From contig CACOWD010000003.1 in NCBI GenBank assembly GCA_902630915.1, forward strand, positions 1 to 56,600: DNA of 56,600 nucleotides. Reading direction: 5' to 3'. Shown here in pieces: positions 26,643 through 35,902 of the stretch. Under the pieces are notes generated by a model that saw nothing but the letters and a program-made list of their open reading frames with translations, was not told where the DNA came from and did not search any database. Source of the stretch: an uncultured Pelagibacteraceae bacterium (GTDB lineage: Bacteria > Pseudomonadota > Alphaproteobacteria > Pelagibacterales > Pelagibacteraceae). Every line of letters starts with the position of its first letter. Within the stretch, counting starts at the first letter, position 1. A program made the translations under genes and the position numbers.

Positions 26643-27764
26643 TTAGGATTTTTTCCAAAATTTCTTAGCTTTCTCAAAAAAACTTTTTATAACAGGATCA
26701 GGTTTATTAGTCTCGATTCTATTAAATTCTTCCAAAATTTCTTTTTGTCTTTTTGATAATGAAGTAGGAACTTGAGTCACTACTCTAATATATAAATCTC
26801 CAGATACACTTCTTCTTAAAACCGGCATACCTTTTCCTTTTAATCTAAATTGTTTCCCATGTTGTGTTCCAGCTGGTATTTTAATTTTTGATTTACCTCC
26901 GTCAATTGATGGCACTTCCACCGACGTGCCTAGTGCTGCATCAGAAAATGAAATTGGTAATTCGTAGTATAAATTTTCATCTGACCTTTTAAAAATATTG
27001 TGATTATCTATAGATATAAACAAATATAAATCTCCACTTGAACCACCTTTAGAACCAGCCTCACCTTTACCTGATAATCTTATTCTTGTGCCATCATCAA
27101 CACCTTTTGGAATTTTTACTGTAACATTTTCATCTGCCTGAGTCTTTCCATTACCACTACAACTATTGCACGGGGTTGCTATCATTTCTCCATAACCACT
27201 ACACTGAGGACATGTTTGCTGAACTGTAAAAAATCCTTGATTAGTCCTGACTTTTCCTCTCCCGGAACAATAATCACATTTAATTGGCTTAGAACCTTTT
27301 GCAGCCCCACTTCCAGAACATGATTTACAAGATTTGTAAGTAGTATATCTTACATTTTTTTCAGTTCCTTTATAAGCATCTTCTAAACTTATACTGACAT
27401 CGTATCTTAAATCATTTCCTCTATTACTAGTTCTTCTTGAGGAACTTCCACCAAAGTCGCTAAAAAAGTCTTCAAAAATATCTGAGAAAGATGAACTATC
27501 AAATCCTCCAAAACCTTGAAATCCTCCACCTCCACCGCCTTCAAAAGCAGCGTGACCAAACTGATCGTAATTGGCCTTTCTTTTTTCATCTGAAAGTATG
27601 TGGTAAGCTTCGCTTGCTTCTTTGAATTTTTCCTCAGAAGTCTTGTCGCCTTTAGTTTTGTCAGGGTGATATTTTAACGCTAATTTTCTATATGCTTTTT
27701 TGATATCGTCTTTAGATGCACCTTTTGGGATACCTAAGACATCATAACAATCTCTTTTAGCCAC
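26643..27764 (-). CDS. dnaJ: Chaperone protein DnaJ
   Basis: DnaJ delivers clients to DnaK and stimulates its ATPase. The J domain has HPDK at residues 33-36, followed by a Gly/Phe-rich segment (about 75-105), four zinc-binding CxxCxGxG repeats (CKSCSGSG, CDYCSGRG, CPQCSGYG, CNSCSGNG; about 145-210) and two C-terminal substrate domains. The 373-residue length is normal. The start codon is GTG, 23 bases downstream of dnaK. Confidence 0.97.
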   Translation of the reverse strand: MAKRDCYDVLGIPKGASKDDIKKAYRKLALKYHPDKTKGDKTSEEKFKEASEAYHILSDEKRKANYDQFGHAAFEGGGGGGFQGFGGFDSSSFSDIFEDFFSDFGGSSSRRTSNRGNDLRYDVSISLEDAYKGTEKNVRYTTYKSCKSCSGSGAAKGSKPIKCDYCSGRGKVRTNQGFFTVQQTCPQCSGYGEMIATPCNSCSGNGKTQADENVTVKIPKGVDDGTRIRLSGKGEAGSKGGSSGDLYLFISIDNHNIFKRSDENLYYELPISFSDAALGTSVEVPSIDGGKSKIKIPAGTQHGKQFRLKGKGMPVLRRSVSGDLYIRVVTQVPTSLSKRQKEILEEFNRIETNKPDPVIKSFFEKAKKFWKKS

Positions 27765-27787
27765 AGGACGTCTCCTTGTTTTTTATC

Positions 27788-29713
27788 TTAGGCGCTTTTT
27801 TCTTTATCCTCTTTTACGTCTTCAAAATCTGCATCTACAACATTATCTTTGTCATTAGGTTTAGCATCTTTTGTTCCACCATCACCTTTATCATTATTAT
27901 CTGGTTTCTGTTGGCTTTTGTATACAGCTTCACCTAATTTCATTGAAACTTGAATTAAACTTTGTGTTTTTTTCTTTATATCTTCTAAATCAGTTCCCTC
28001 TAAAGATTTTTTAAGGTCAGCTACTGCATTTTCAATAGCTTTCTTCTCCTCTGCAGACACTTTGTCTCCATGTTCTTTTAAACTTTTTTCAGTTGAAAAA
28101 ACTAAACTATCTGCTTGATTTCTAGCGTCGACAGTGTCTCTTTTTTTCTTATCCGCCTCTTTGTTGGCTTCGGCATCTTTTACCATTTTTTGAATTTCTT
28201 CTTCAGATAAACCTCCAGAAGCTTGAATTTGAATTTTTTGCTCTTTTCCTGTGCCTTTATCTTTTGCTGAAACGCTAACAATACCATTAGCGTCTATATC
28301 AAATGTCACTTCTATTTGCGGAGTCCCTCTTGGAGCAGGGGGTATGCCCACTAGTTCAAAATTTCCAAGAATTTTATTATCGGCTGCCATCTCTCTTTCT
28401 CCTTGGAGCACTCTTATAGAAACTGCTGGTTGATTATCCTCAGCTGTAGAAAATACCTGGCTTTTTTTAGTTGGAATTGTTGTATTTTTTTCAATAAGTT
28501 TTGTTGAAACTCCTCCAAGTGTTTCAATTCCCAGTGAAAGAGGAGTAACGTCTAAAAGCAATACATCTTTAACGTCGCCTTGTAATACTCCACCTTGTAT
28601 GGCTGCACCCATTGCTACCACCTCATCTGGATTAACACTTTTGTTTGGTTCTTTACCAAAAAAATTCTTAACTGTTTCAATTATCTTCGGCATTCTTGTC
28701 ATTCCACCTACTAGAACCACTTCATTAATTTCTGCCGCAGAAAAACCTGAGTCTTTTAAAGCAGTTTTACACGGCTCTAAAGTTCTATCAACCAAGGTTT
28801 GAACTAAAGCTTCAAGTTTAGCTCTTGTAAATTTTAAATTAAGATGTTTAGGACCGGATTTATCTGCAGTAATAAATGGTAAATTAATTTCTGTCTGGGC
28901 TGCAGATGATAATTCAATCTTAGCTTTTTCTGCAGCTTCTTTTAATCTTTGAAGCGCAAGTTTATCACTTTTTAAATCAATACCGTTATCTTTTTTAAAT
29001 TCAGAGGCCAAGTACTCAACAATAGCATCGTCAAAATCTTCTCCACCTAAAAAAGTGTCTCCATTAGTTGATTTTACCTCAAATACACCGTCACCAATTT
29101 CTAAAATAGAAATATCAAAAGTACCACCACCTAAATCATAAACAGCTATTTTTTTTCCACCTTTTTTATCTAAGCCATAAGCTAGTGATGCAGCAGTGGG
29201 TTCATTAATAATTCTTAAAACTTCTAATCCAGCAATTTTTCCTGCATCTTTAGTTGCTTGTCTTTGAGAGTCATTAAAATAAGCCGGAACAGTTATGACT
29301 GCCTTAGTAACTGATTGACCTAAATACTTTTCCGCAGTTTCTTTCATTTTTTGCAAAACAAATGCAGAGATCTGTGCAGGTGAATATTTTTTACTTTTAC
29401 CTTCTACCCATGCATCACCGTTATCTGATTTGATAATTTTATAAGGAACTTTTGAAATATCTTTTTGAACGGAAGGACCATCAAATTTTCTCCCTATAAG
29501 TCTTTTGACTGCAAAAATAGTATCGCCTGCATTTGTAACAGCTTGTCTCTTAGCTGGTTGACCAACTAATTTCTCATCGTTTTCTAGAAATGCAACAACT
29601 GAAGGAGTTGTTCTTGCGCCTTCAACGTTCTCTAATACCTTAGCTTGTGAGCCGTCCATTATAGCCACACAAGAGTTTGTTGTTCCTAAATCTATCCCTA
29701 TTACTTTGCTCAT
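27788..29713 (-). CDS. dnaK: Chaperone protein DnaK (Hsp70)
   Basis: DnaK is the ATP-driven Hsp70 chaperone. The 641-residue protein has the opening phosphate loop [12 protein letters not shown], the second loop [12 protein letters not shown], the interdomain linker [16 protein letters not shown], a substrate-binding domain and an acidic C-terminal lid tail rich in D, E and K. It lies between grpE and dnaJ, and a heat-shock-type promoter is found in the 60 bases upstream. Confidence 0.98.
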   Translation of the reverse strand: MSKVIGIDLGTTNSCVAIMDGSQAKVLENVEGARTTPSVVAFLENDEKLVGQPAKRQAVTNAGDTIFAVKRLIGRKFDGPSVQKDISKVPYKIIKSDNGDAWVEGKSKKYSPAQISAFVLQKMKETAEKYLGQSVTKAVITVPAYFNDSQRQATKDAGKIAGLEVLRIINEPTAASLAYGLDKKGGKKIAVYDLGGGTFDISILEIGDGVFEVKSTNGDTFLGGEDFDDAIVEYLASEFKKDNGIDLKSDKLALQRLKEAAEKAKIELSSAAQTEINLPFITADKSGPKHLNLKFTRAKLEALVQTLVDRTLEPCKTALKDSGFSAAEINEVVLVGGMTRMPKIIETVKNFFGKEPNKSVNPDEVVAMGAAIQGGVLQGDVKDVLLLDVTPLSLGIETLGGVSTKLIEKNTTIPTKKSQVFSTAEDNQPAVSIRVLQGEREMAADNKILGNFELVGIPPAPRGTPQIEVTFDIDANGIVSVSAKDKGTGKEQKIQIQASGGLSEEEIQKMVKDAEANKEADKKKRDTVDARNQADSLVFSTEKSLKEHGDKVSAEEKKAIENAVADLKKSLEGTDLEDIKKKTQSLIQVSMKLGEAVYKSQQKPDNNDKGDGGTKDAKPNDKDNVVDADFEDVKEDKEKSA

Positions 29714-29743
29714 TATAATATATGTTCCATCTGTTTAATTTTC

Positions 29744-29773
29744 TATATGGGTGTTTTTTTAATTTCTACAAGG
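29744..29773 (-). promoter_or_regulatory. RpoH (sigma32)-type heat-shock promoter for dnaK
   Basis: On the minus strand, CCTTG (29773-29769) is followed after 17 bases by CCCATATA (29751-29744). This matches the sigma32 pattern (CTTGaa ... CCCATnTA) in both boxes and spacing. A start about seven bases downstream would leave a leader of roughly 24 bases before the dnaK ATG at 29713. The upstream box abuts the grpE stop codon. Confidence 0.6.
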
Positions 29774-30385
29774 TTATTTTTTATCTTTTTTCTCATTTTT
29801 TTCATCGTTTTTTGAATTATTTCTCTTTGCGACACCTACTAATGCAGGTCTTAGTAATCTTTCTCCCAACATATAGCCTGGCTGTATTTCTTGCAAAATC
29901 GTCCCAGTCTCGGATTTATCATCTTCTATCTCAGTCATTGCTTGATGAAGATTTGGGTCAAATTTTTTACCCTCTGCATCTATTTTTTTTATATTATTTT
30001 TTTCAAATATAGATAGTAAATCTTTTTCTATAACTGTAATATTTTCTAAAAATTTATCTAAATCTTTGTTGTCTTTTAAAACTTTATCATTTTTTATTGC
30101 GTCTTTCGCCCTTTGCAAATTGTCTAATATTGCCAAACTTTCCTTAGCAAAATTAAATGAGCCAAATTCAAAAGCGTCTTTAATTTCTTTTTCAAATCTT
30201 CTTCTCTGATTTTCAATTTCAGCCAATAATCTAAGTGATTTATCTTCAGCATTTTTTAATTTTTCCTCTATAGAGATCTTGACATCTTTTTCATTATCAG
30301 GAGATTCATCAAGAGAGTCATCAGCCTTTTCAGGGGCTATTTTATCTTTAGTTATACCTTCTTCTTTTTTGTTATTTTCTGACAT
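29774..30385 (-). CDS. grpE: Nucleotide exchange factor GrpE
   Basis: GrpE releases ADP from DnaK. The 203-residue protein has an acidic N-terminus, a long helical dimerisation region (about 35-120) with LRLLAEIENQRRRFEKE, and a C-terminal beta domain ending PGYMLGERLLRPALVGV. It is first in grpE-dnaK-dnaJ. Upstream, CTAG at 30422-30419 and CTATATA at 30400-30394 give a weaker version of the dnaK promoter spacing. Confidence 0.96.
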   Translation of the reverse strand: MSENNKKEEGITKDKIAPEKADDSLDESPDNEKDVKISIEEKLKNAEDKSLRLLAEIENQRRRFEKEIKDAFEFGSFNFAKESLAILDNLQRAKDAIKNDKVLKDNKDLDKFLENITVIEKDLLSIFEKNNIKKIDAEGKKFDPNLHQAMTEIEDDKSETGTILQEIQPGYMLGERLLRPALVGVAKRNNSKNDEKNEKKDKK

Positions 30386-30393
30386 CTAATTGC

Positions 30394-30422
30394 TATATAG
30401 TAAATAATTATTAAATTACTAG
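30394..30422 (-). promoter_or_regulatory. Candidate promoter for grpE
   Basis: Minus-strand CTAG (30422-30419), 18 bases, then CTATATA (30400-30394), ending nine bases before the grpE ATG. It has nearly the same spacing as the dnaK heat-shock promoter but weaker boxes; it may be sigma70- or RpoH-type. Confidence 0.3.
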
Positions 30423-30428
30423 GTTCTA

Positions 30429-31007
30429 ATGAAAAAAATTTTAATTGGTACCCATAATAAAGGAAAATACAAAGAAATTTCTTATCTGATATCAAAAAAA
30501 TTTAAAAAAATTTCACCAATTACGCTAAAGATTAAAAGCCCAAAAGAAACAGGTAAGACATTTGCATCAAATTCAAAATTGAAAGCCTTATTTTTTTCTA
30601 AATACGTAAAGTATCCAGTAATTTCAGATGACTCGGGTCTTTGTGTTAAATCTCTAAATTATCGTCCGGGCGTTTTTTCAGCAAGATTAGCTAAACAAAA
30701 AGGAAGTTTTTTCAAGGCAATGAAATATATTTTAAAAAAAATGAAAACTAAAAAAAACAGATCTGCTTTTTTTATATGTAGCTTATCTTATAAAATACCT
30801 AAAAGGAAAATTATTACAGTAGAAGGAAAAATAATGGGAAAGATATCAAATAGAATCTTGGGAAATAAGGGCTTTGGATATGACTCTATATTTATTCCTG
30901 ATTCTCACAGCATAACTTTTGGTCAGATGGCAAAAAGGAAAAAAATTAAATTAGATCATAGATATTTAGCATTTAAGAAATTAAAAAAGAAAATTAAAAT
31001 TTTATAA
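30429..31007 (+). CDS. rdgB: XTP/dITP diphosphatase (RdgB/HAM1)
   Basis: RdgB clears non-canonical purine nucleotides (dITP, XTP) from the pool. The 192-residue protein has the nucleotide-binding start IGTHNKGKYKEI, the catalytic SDDSGLCV near residues 65-72, RPGVFSAR, and GFGYDSIF with the final GQMAKRKK-x-x-x-x-HR. It diverges from grpE, as in many alphaproteobacteria where it is linked to heat-shock genes, and overlaps the next convergent gene by 14 bases. Confidence 0.95.
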   Translation: MKKILIGTHNKGKYKEISYLISKKFKKISPITLKIKSPKETGKTFASNSKLKALFFSKYVKYPVISDDSGLCVKSLNYRPGVFSARLAKQKGSFFKAMKYILKKMKTKKNRSAFFICSLSYKIPKRKIITVEGKIMGKISNRILGNKGFGYDSIFIPDSHSITFGQMAKRKKIKLDHRYLAFKKLKKKIKIL

Positions 31008-32148
31008 ACTTATTTTTATCAGTTTTGTAGATACTTAATTCTTGGATTACTTCTCTCTCTTTAAACTGAAATGATCCTATCTTACCCTTAATTTTATTTT
31101 TAAATGAAAAATCATTAATTGAGTTTATTCTTCCATTTTTTTTCCATGTATAATAAATTAGCCCTAATGCATCGTATGTTAAAATAGTTATTTCATTAGG
31201 ATAAGAGTCAAATCTTTTGAAATAATTTTCATTATACTTTTTAAACTCTTTATAGTTTATTGATGGATAATAAAGATTTCGTATAGTGTTCTCATAAAAA
31301 ATACTTTCATCGAACCATTGATTTACAGTTGTGAATAAAACTTCGTCTTGATTTACATCAGAGTAAACTAATGAAGTTAAAACACTTTTCAAATTATTTC
31401 CAAAATCAATTATTATAACTGAGTCAAAATTTACTTCACCCAAGGTATAAAGTTGATCTAACTTCTCAAGTTGTTTAATTGACTGTTCGTCATCCTTATC
31501 TTCAAACATTTTTTTTCTAAGTTCTAAATTTTTTTTCCTTTGCGAGTAGTTTGTTAATTTCTCAATCTCCCCTGTTAAAACTTCAGGATTAGAACTATAT
31601 TTAAATATTTTAAAATTTACCAAATTAAAATTCTTAAGTTTTTCTTCTACAAATTCTGTATATTGATTTTCTGGAAACATAATTACAGTTCTTTTTTTTT
31701 TATTCTTTTTAATAAATTTTATTAAAGTTGCTAATTGAGACTCCAAACTTATTCCTATACTTATTATATTGCTAGTAAATTCAGGTGAAATATTTGATGG
31801 TGAGATAAAAACTAAGTCGTTATAACTTTTAACTTTTTCGAATTCATCGTGACTAACCGGTCCAATTATAACCTTGGCACCTTGATCTCTAATGTCTTTA
31901 ATTGCAAGATTTAATTTTTCATTGTTATTATATCCAGAGTCTCTAGGTATAATAAAAACATCTTTGTCGCCAATTTCTTCCAAAGCCATTTGCAATGAAT
32001 ACAATAAAGAGTTACCAAGCTCCTTGTACTCACCACTTAAAGGTGCCAATAATCCAATTTTCAACTTTTTAATATCTTCGTTACCAAAAAGATTAGAGTT
32101 AAAAAATATAATTATATAAGATAATATTAAAAAAAATTTTTTTTTCAT
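30994..32148 (-). CDS. LpoA/LppC-like penicillin-binding-protein activator (periplasmic binding fold)
   Basis: The 384-residue protein begins with a signal peptide (KKFFLILSYIIIFFNSNLFG) and then the type I periplasmic-binding fold: KIGLLAPLSGEYKELGNSLLYSLQMALEE and AKVIIGPVSHDEFEKVKSY. The second lobe contains TYDALGLIYY. Divergent pairing with rsmI is the conserved position of LpoA/YraM-type proteins, which stimulate PBP1A, so this role is favoured. A small-molecule binding protein of an ABC transporter is the alternative. No lipobox cysteine is visible. Confidence 0.72.
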   Translation of the reverse strand: MKKKFFLILSYIIIFFNSNLFGNEDIKKLKIGLLAPLSGEYKELGNSLLYSLQMALEEIGDKDVFIIPRDSGYNNNEKLNLAIKDIRDQGAKVIIGPVSHDEFEKVKSYNDLVFISPSNISPEFTSNIISIGISLESQLATLIKFIKKNKKKRTVIMFPENQYTEFVEEKLKNFNLVNFKIFKYSSNPEVLTGEIEKLTNYSQRKKNLELRKKMFEDKDDEQSIKQLEKLDQLYTLGEVNFDSVIIIDFGNNLKSVLTSLVYSDVNQDEVLFTTVNQWFDESIFYENTIRNLYYPSINYKEFKKYNENYFKRFDSYPNEITILTYDALGLIYYTWKKNGRINSINDFSFKNKIKGKIGSFQFKEREVIQELSIYKTDKNKFIKF

Positions 32149-32151
32149 ATA

Positions 32152-32991
32152 ATGACTTTATCTAACTACAGTTTATATATTGTTTCTACTCCGATTGGAA
32201 ATCTTGAAGATATAACCTTGAGAGCAGTTAACACTTTGAAAAAATCCGACATAATTCTCTGCGAGGATACCAGAAGATCTTTGAAACTTCTGAATCACTT
32301 CAAAATTAAGAAGAGGCTTATCTCCTATCATAAATTTAACGAAAGCAAAAAAATATTAAATATAATAGAATATATAAAACAGGGCAAAATTTTGTCTCTA
32401 ATTTCTGATGCTGGAACACCGTTACTATCAGATCCTGGCCGACTTCTCATTAATGAGTGCCTAAAACAAAATATAAAAGTCGTACCAATTCCAGGTGTAT
32501 CTTCGATAACAACCGCAATAAGCGCGTCAGGATTTAGGGATCAATTTATTTTTTATGGTTTTTTACCAAAAAGTGAGATTGAACTTGAAAAAATTCTTAA
32601 AATTCTAGCTGATTACAATTTCTCTCTAATTTTTTTTGTGCCAGCAATAAAGATAAATTTTTATATCAAAAGATTTAAGATTTTTTTTTCGGGCAGAAAA
32701 CTAATGATCGGAAGAGAAATGACAAAAATTCATGAAACGTTTTACAGAGATGAGGTTGATAATATTAACTTATTCAAGGGTCCTATTAAGGGCGAATTAA
32801 CAGTCATAGTTTCTGAGAAAAATAAAACAAATAAACCAATTAACAAAGAAAAAATTATTCACAGAGCTAAAAAGTATTTAAAAAAATACAGTTTAAAAGA
32901 TACAGTTGATTTGATTTTACAGACTGAAAAAGTTAAAAAAAAAGAACTTTACCAATTATGTTTAGATATTAAAAATGAAAAAAATAGTTAG
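32152..32991 (+). CDS. rsmI: 16S rRNA (cytidine1402-2'-O)-methyltransferase RsmI
   Basis: RsmI adds the 2'-O-methyl group to C1402 in the ribosomal P site. The tetrapyrrole-methylase-fold motifs are all present: VSTPIGNLEDITLRA, CEDTRRSLKLLNH, SDAGTPLLSDPG and PIPGVSSI. The 279-residue length is normal. Only three bases separate its ATG from the ATG of the divergent LpoA-like gene. The yraN gene that usually follows it is absent here; a BON lipoprotein gene follows, overlapping 17 bases. Confidence 0.96.
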   Translation: MTLSNYSLYIVSTPIGNLEDITLRAVNTLKKSDIILCEDTRRSLKLLNHFKIKKRLISYHKFNESKKILNIIEYIKQGKILSLISDAGTPLLSDPGRLLINECLKQNIKVVPIPGVSSITTAISASGFRDQFIFYGFLPKSEIELEKILKILADYNFSLIFFVPAIKINFYIKRFKIFFSGRKLMIGREMTKIHETFYRDEVDNINLFKGPIKGELTVIVSEKNKTNKPINKEKIIHRAKKYLKKYSLKDTVDLILQTEKVKKKELYQLCLDIKNEKNS

Positions 32992-33553
32992 TATAATTAT
33001 CGTATTTTTTTTAACATCATGTAGTTCAGTAGGACAGTTTGGAGCTGGTGTTGATATCACTTTTGATCCAAGAACAATAGGTATGCAAATTGATGATACT
33101 ATTATGCAAAAAAACCTTAGTGCAAGATTAGCTTTGACTGATAAAAAATATTTTTTGTCAATTAATTCAGAAGTGAGAGATGGAAACATCTTCTTATCTG
33201 GAAAAGTAGATGGGGCAGAAGAAAAAATAAAAATTACTAAAATGGCATGGGAAACTAATGGAGTACGCTCGGTAAAAAATGCTATAAAAATAAAAGGTCA
33301 AACAAACTTTAAAAGCACTGCTAAAGATATATTGATTACAAGTCAATTAAGAACAGCTCTAATTCTGAATAAAAAAACTAAAGCGAGAAATTACACTTTG
33401 GAGACAATAAATAAAAATATATATATTTTTGGTATTGCTATGGATCGTGATGAAAAAAAAGAAGTTATAGATGAAGCTAATAAAATATATGATGTAAAAA
33501 ACATATATCCATCAATATATTTAGCTACTGAGCTTAGTAGAAATAAACTTTAA
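32975..33553 (+). CDS. BON-domain lipoprotein
   Basis: The protein has a lipoprotein signal with lipobox FLTSC (cysteine about 16) and two BON domains: the first around SINSEVRDGNIFLSGKVDGAEEKIKI, the second around NYTLETINKNIYIFGIAMDRDEKKEVIDEA. BON domains bind phospholipid surfaces; such lipoproteins (like E. coli YraP/DolP) support outer-membrane integrity. YraP is encoded near rsmI in E. coli too. The 192-residue length agrees with YraP. Confidence 0.85.
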   Translation: MKKIVSIIIVFFLTSCSSVGQFGAGVDITFDPRTIGMQIDDTIMQKNLSARLALTDKKYFLSINSEVRDGNIFLSGKVDGAEEKIKITKMAWETNGVRSVKNAIKIKGQTNFKSTAKDILITSQLRTALILNKKTKARNYTLETINKNIYIFGIAMDRDEKKEVIDEANKIYDVKNIYPSIYLATELSRNKL

Positions 33554-35832
33554 TTTGAATAATCAATCACATCTGAGGAATAAGCAGCGATTGAAGCTAA
33601 GTTTAAAATCTCAGAAGTCGTCGCCCTTAAAGGTGCGACTTCAATAGGTGAACCCAATCCTATAAGAAGTGGGCCTATTAATTTTCCACCACCAAAAACC
33701 TTCATCAGCTTTGTTGAAATAGCAGCACTATGTAATGCAGGCATAATTAAAATATTTGCATTCCCTACAATCTTGGAGAAAGGGTAAATTTCCTTATATA
33801 TTGGGTTAAGAGCAACGTCTGGCTGCATTTCTCCATCAAAATCAAAATCAACTTTTTCTTTTTTTAACAAATCTATCGCATCTCTTACGTGTTTGGTATT
33901 TTTAGAAATGGGTTTTCCGAAAGTGGAGTGAGATAAAAAAGCAACTTTTGGATCGAATCCGAATAGCCTTGCTACTCGCACACATGATTTGGATACCTTT
34001 ACTAATCTTTCGGGAGATGGAAAATCCTGAACATTAGTATCAGCAACTAAAATAGTTTTACCTTTTAACGTAATCATGGTCATGCCGAATATTTCTTCTC
34101 CCGGTCTAGGGTCAGTAACCTTTTTCAGCTTTTCAATCGAGGCTGCGTAATGCCTAATGTTCCCGGTAACCATAGCGTCTGCATCTTGACATGCAATCAT
34201 TGATGCTCCCCAAGCTATTCGATCATTCCTAACTAAACGATCAACGTCTCTCTCTAATTGTCCCTCTCTTTGCAGTCTTTTATATAAATGTTTTACATAT
34301 TTATTTCTTTTATCTTTATCAGTCGAATTTACAATTTCGATTTTATAATTTTCATCCAGTCCTATATTTTTTAGTTGTTCTTTAATTCTTTTTTCTGCGC
34401 CAATAAGTATTGGTGTCCCCAATTTATTTCTCCCAAATTCTATTGCTGCTTTCAGCATATTTTCATCTTCTCCCTCAGCAAATATAACTCTTTTTGGATT
34501 TTTTCTGACTTTTGCATTAATACCCTGCATTAGTGACATCGTTGGATCTAATCTATTAGTAAGTTGATCTTTATAGATCTCTATATCTGTAATATTTTTT
34601 CTCGCCACCCCGCTTTTCATTGCAGCATCTGCAACAGCAGCTGGAATAACACTAATCAATCTTGGATCAAAAGTTGAAGGAATTATATAATCTCTACCGT
34701 ACCTTGGTCTATCACCTCCGTAAGCTGAAACTACTTCATCAGGTACATTTTCACGAGCTAATAATGCTATCGCTTTTGCAGCAGCAACTTTCATCGCTTC
34801 GTTTATTTCTCTCGCTCTTACGTCGAGTGCTCCTCTAAAGATGTAAGGAAACCCAATTAAATTATTTACTTGATTAGGATAATCAGATCTTCCAGTTGCA
34901 ATAATAGCATCAGACCTCACTTCCTGAATAAGTTCAGGCTTAATTTCTGGATCTGGATTAGCGCAGGCAAAAATTATTGGATTCTTAGCCATTGATTTTA
35001 CCATATCTTTGGTCACAACATCTTTTGCAGATAATCCTAAAAATACGTCAGCATTTTTTATCGCCTCATCTAAAGATCTTAATTTTGTATCAATGGCATG
35101 TGCTGATTTAAACTGGTCAATATTTTTTCGACCTTTGTAAATTACACCTTTACTATCACACATGACAATATTTTCAGTTTTTACACCTGAACTTTTAAAA
35201 AGATTTGCACACGCTTGAGCCGATGCGCCAGCACCGTTTACAACTACTTTTACTTTATCAATTTTCTTTTTTGAGATGTCCAAGGCATTAATTAAAGCCG
35301 CAGTAGTTATTATAGCGGTACCATGCTGATCGTCATGAAAGACTGGAATATCTAATAGTTCCTTTAGCTTCTGTTCAATTATAAAGCAGTCTGGTGCAGC
35401 TATATCCTCTAAATTAATTCCACCAAATGTTCCTCCAATATTCTTTATAGTTTCAACTATTGAGTCTGTATTAGTAGAATTAATTTCAATATCGATTGAG
35501 TCAATATCAGCAAATCTCTTAAATAAAACAGATTTTCCTTCCATCACAGGTTTAGAAGCAAGTGCTCCTAAATTACCCAAACCTAAAATTGCTGAGCCGT
35601 TACTTATTACTGCTACTAGATTTCCTTTGCTTGTAAAATCATAAGCAAGGTCAGGATTTTTAGCAATTTCTTTAACAGGAGCAGCTACGCCAGGAGAATA
35701 AGCTAAAGAAAGATCTCTTTTTGTTGTGAGAGGTTTACTAGAATTAATCTCAATTTTGCCCGACTTTCCCTTTATATGAAAGTCAAGTGCTTCTTTATCT
35801 GAATAATGATCAATTTCGGTTTTTTTTGACAT
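33550..35832 (-). CDS. maeB: NADP-dependent malic enzyme with phosphotransacetylase-like domain
   Basis: The 760-residue protein joins a malic enzyme domain (about 1-430: AYSPGVAAPVKEI, FHDDQHGTAII, NGAGASAQACA) and a C-terminal phosphotransacetylase-like domain (about 430-760: RVIFAEGEDENMLKAA to the GSPIEVAPLRATTSEI region). It decarboxylates malate to pyruvate with NADP; in MaeB the PTA part is regulatory and is usually inactive. It converges on the BON gene with a four-base overlap. Confidence 0.95.
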   Translation of the reverse strand: MSKKTEIDHYSDKEALDFHIKGKSGKIEINSSKPLTTKRDLSLAYSPGVAAPVKEIAKNPDLAYDFTSKGNLVAVISNGSAILGLGNLGALASKPVMEGKSVLFKRFADIDSIDIEINSTNTDSIVETIKNIGGTFGGINLEDIAAPDCFIIEQKLKELLDIPVFHDDQHGTAIITTAALINALDISKKKIDKVKVVVNGAGASAQACANLFKSSGVKTENIVMCDSKGVIYKGRKNIDQFKSAHAIDTKLRSLDEAIKNADVFLGLSAKDVVTKDMVKSMAKNPIIFACANPDPEIKPELIQEVRSDAIIATGRSDYPNQVNNLIGFPYIFRGALDVRAREINEAMKVAAAKAIALLARENVPDEVVSAYGGDRPRYGRDYIIPSTFDPRLISVIPAAVADAAMKSGVARKNITDIEIYKDQLTNRLDPTMSLMQGINAKVRKNPKRVIFAEGEDENMLKAAIEFGRNKLGTPILIGAEKRIKEQLKNIGLDENYKIEIVNSTDKDKRNKYVKHLYKRLQREGQLERDVDRLVRNDRIAWGASMIACQDADAMVTGNIRHYAASIEKLKKVTDPRPGEEIFGMTMITLKGKTILVADTNVQDFPSPERLVKVSKSCVRVARLFGFDPKVAFLSHSTFGKPISKNTKHVRDAIDLLKKEKVDFDFDGEMQPDVALNPIYKEIYPFSKIVGNANILIMPALHSAAISTKLMKVFGGGKLIGPLLIGLGSPIEVAPLRATTSEILNLASIAAYSSDVIDYSN

Positions 35833-35902
35833 TTATTTTAATGAGTATGTAATATAAAGAAAATTAATTCACTATAAATTTATGGCTTAATTTAGATTAA
35901 AT

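Noticed and set aside
29722..30012. A 96-codon plus-strand frame rich in Phe and Leu over grpE
   Set aside because: It is antisense to the conserved C-terminal part of grpE and its hydrophobic composition is what reverse-read Lys/Glu codons give; no family resemblance.
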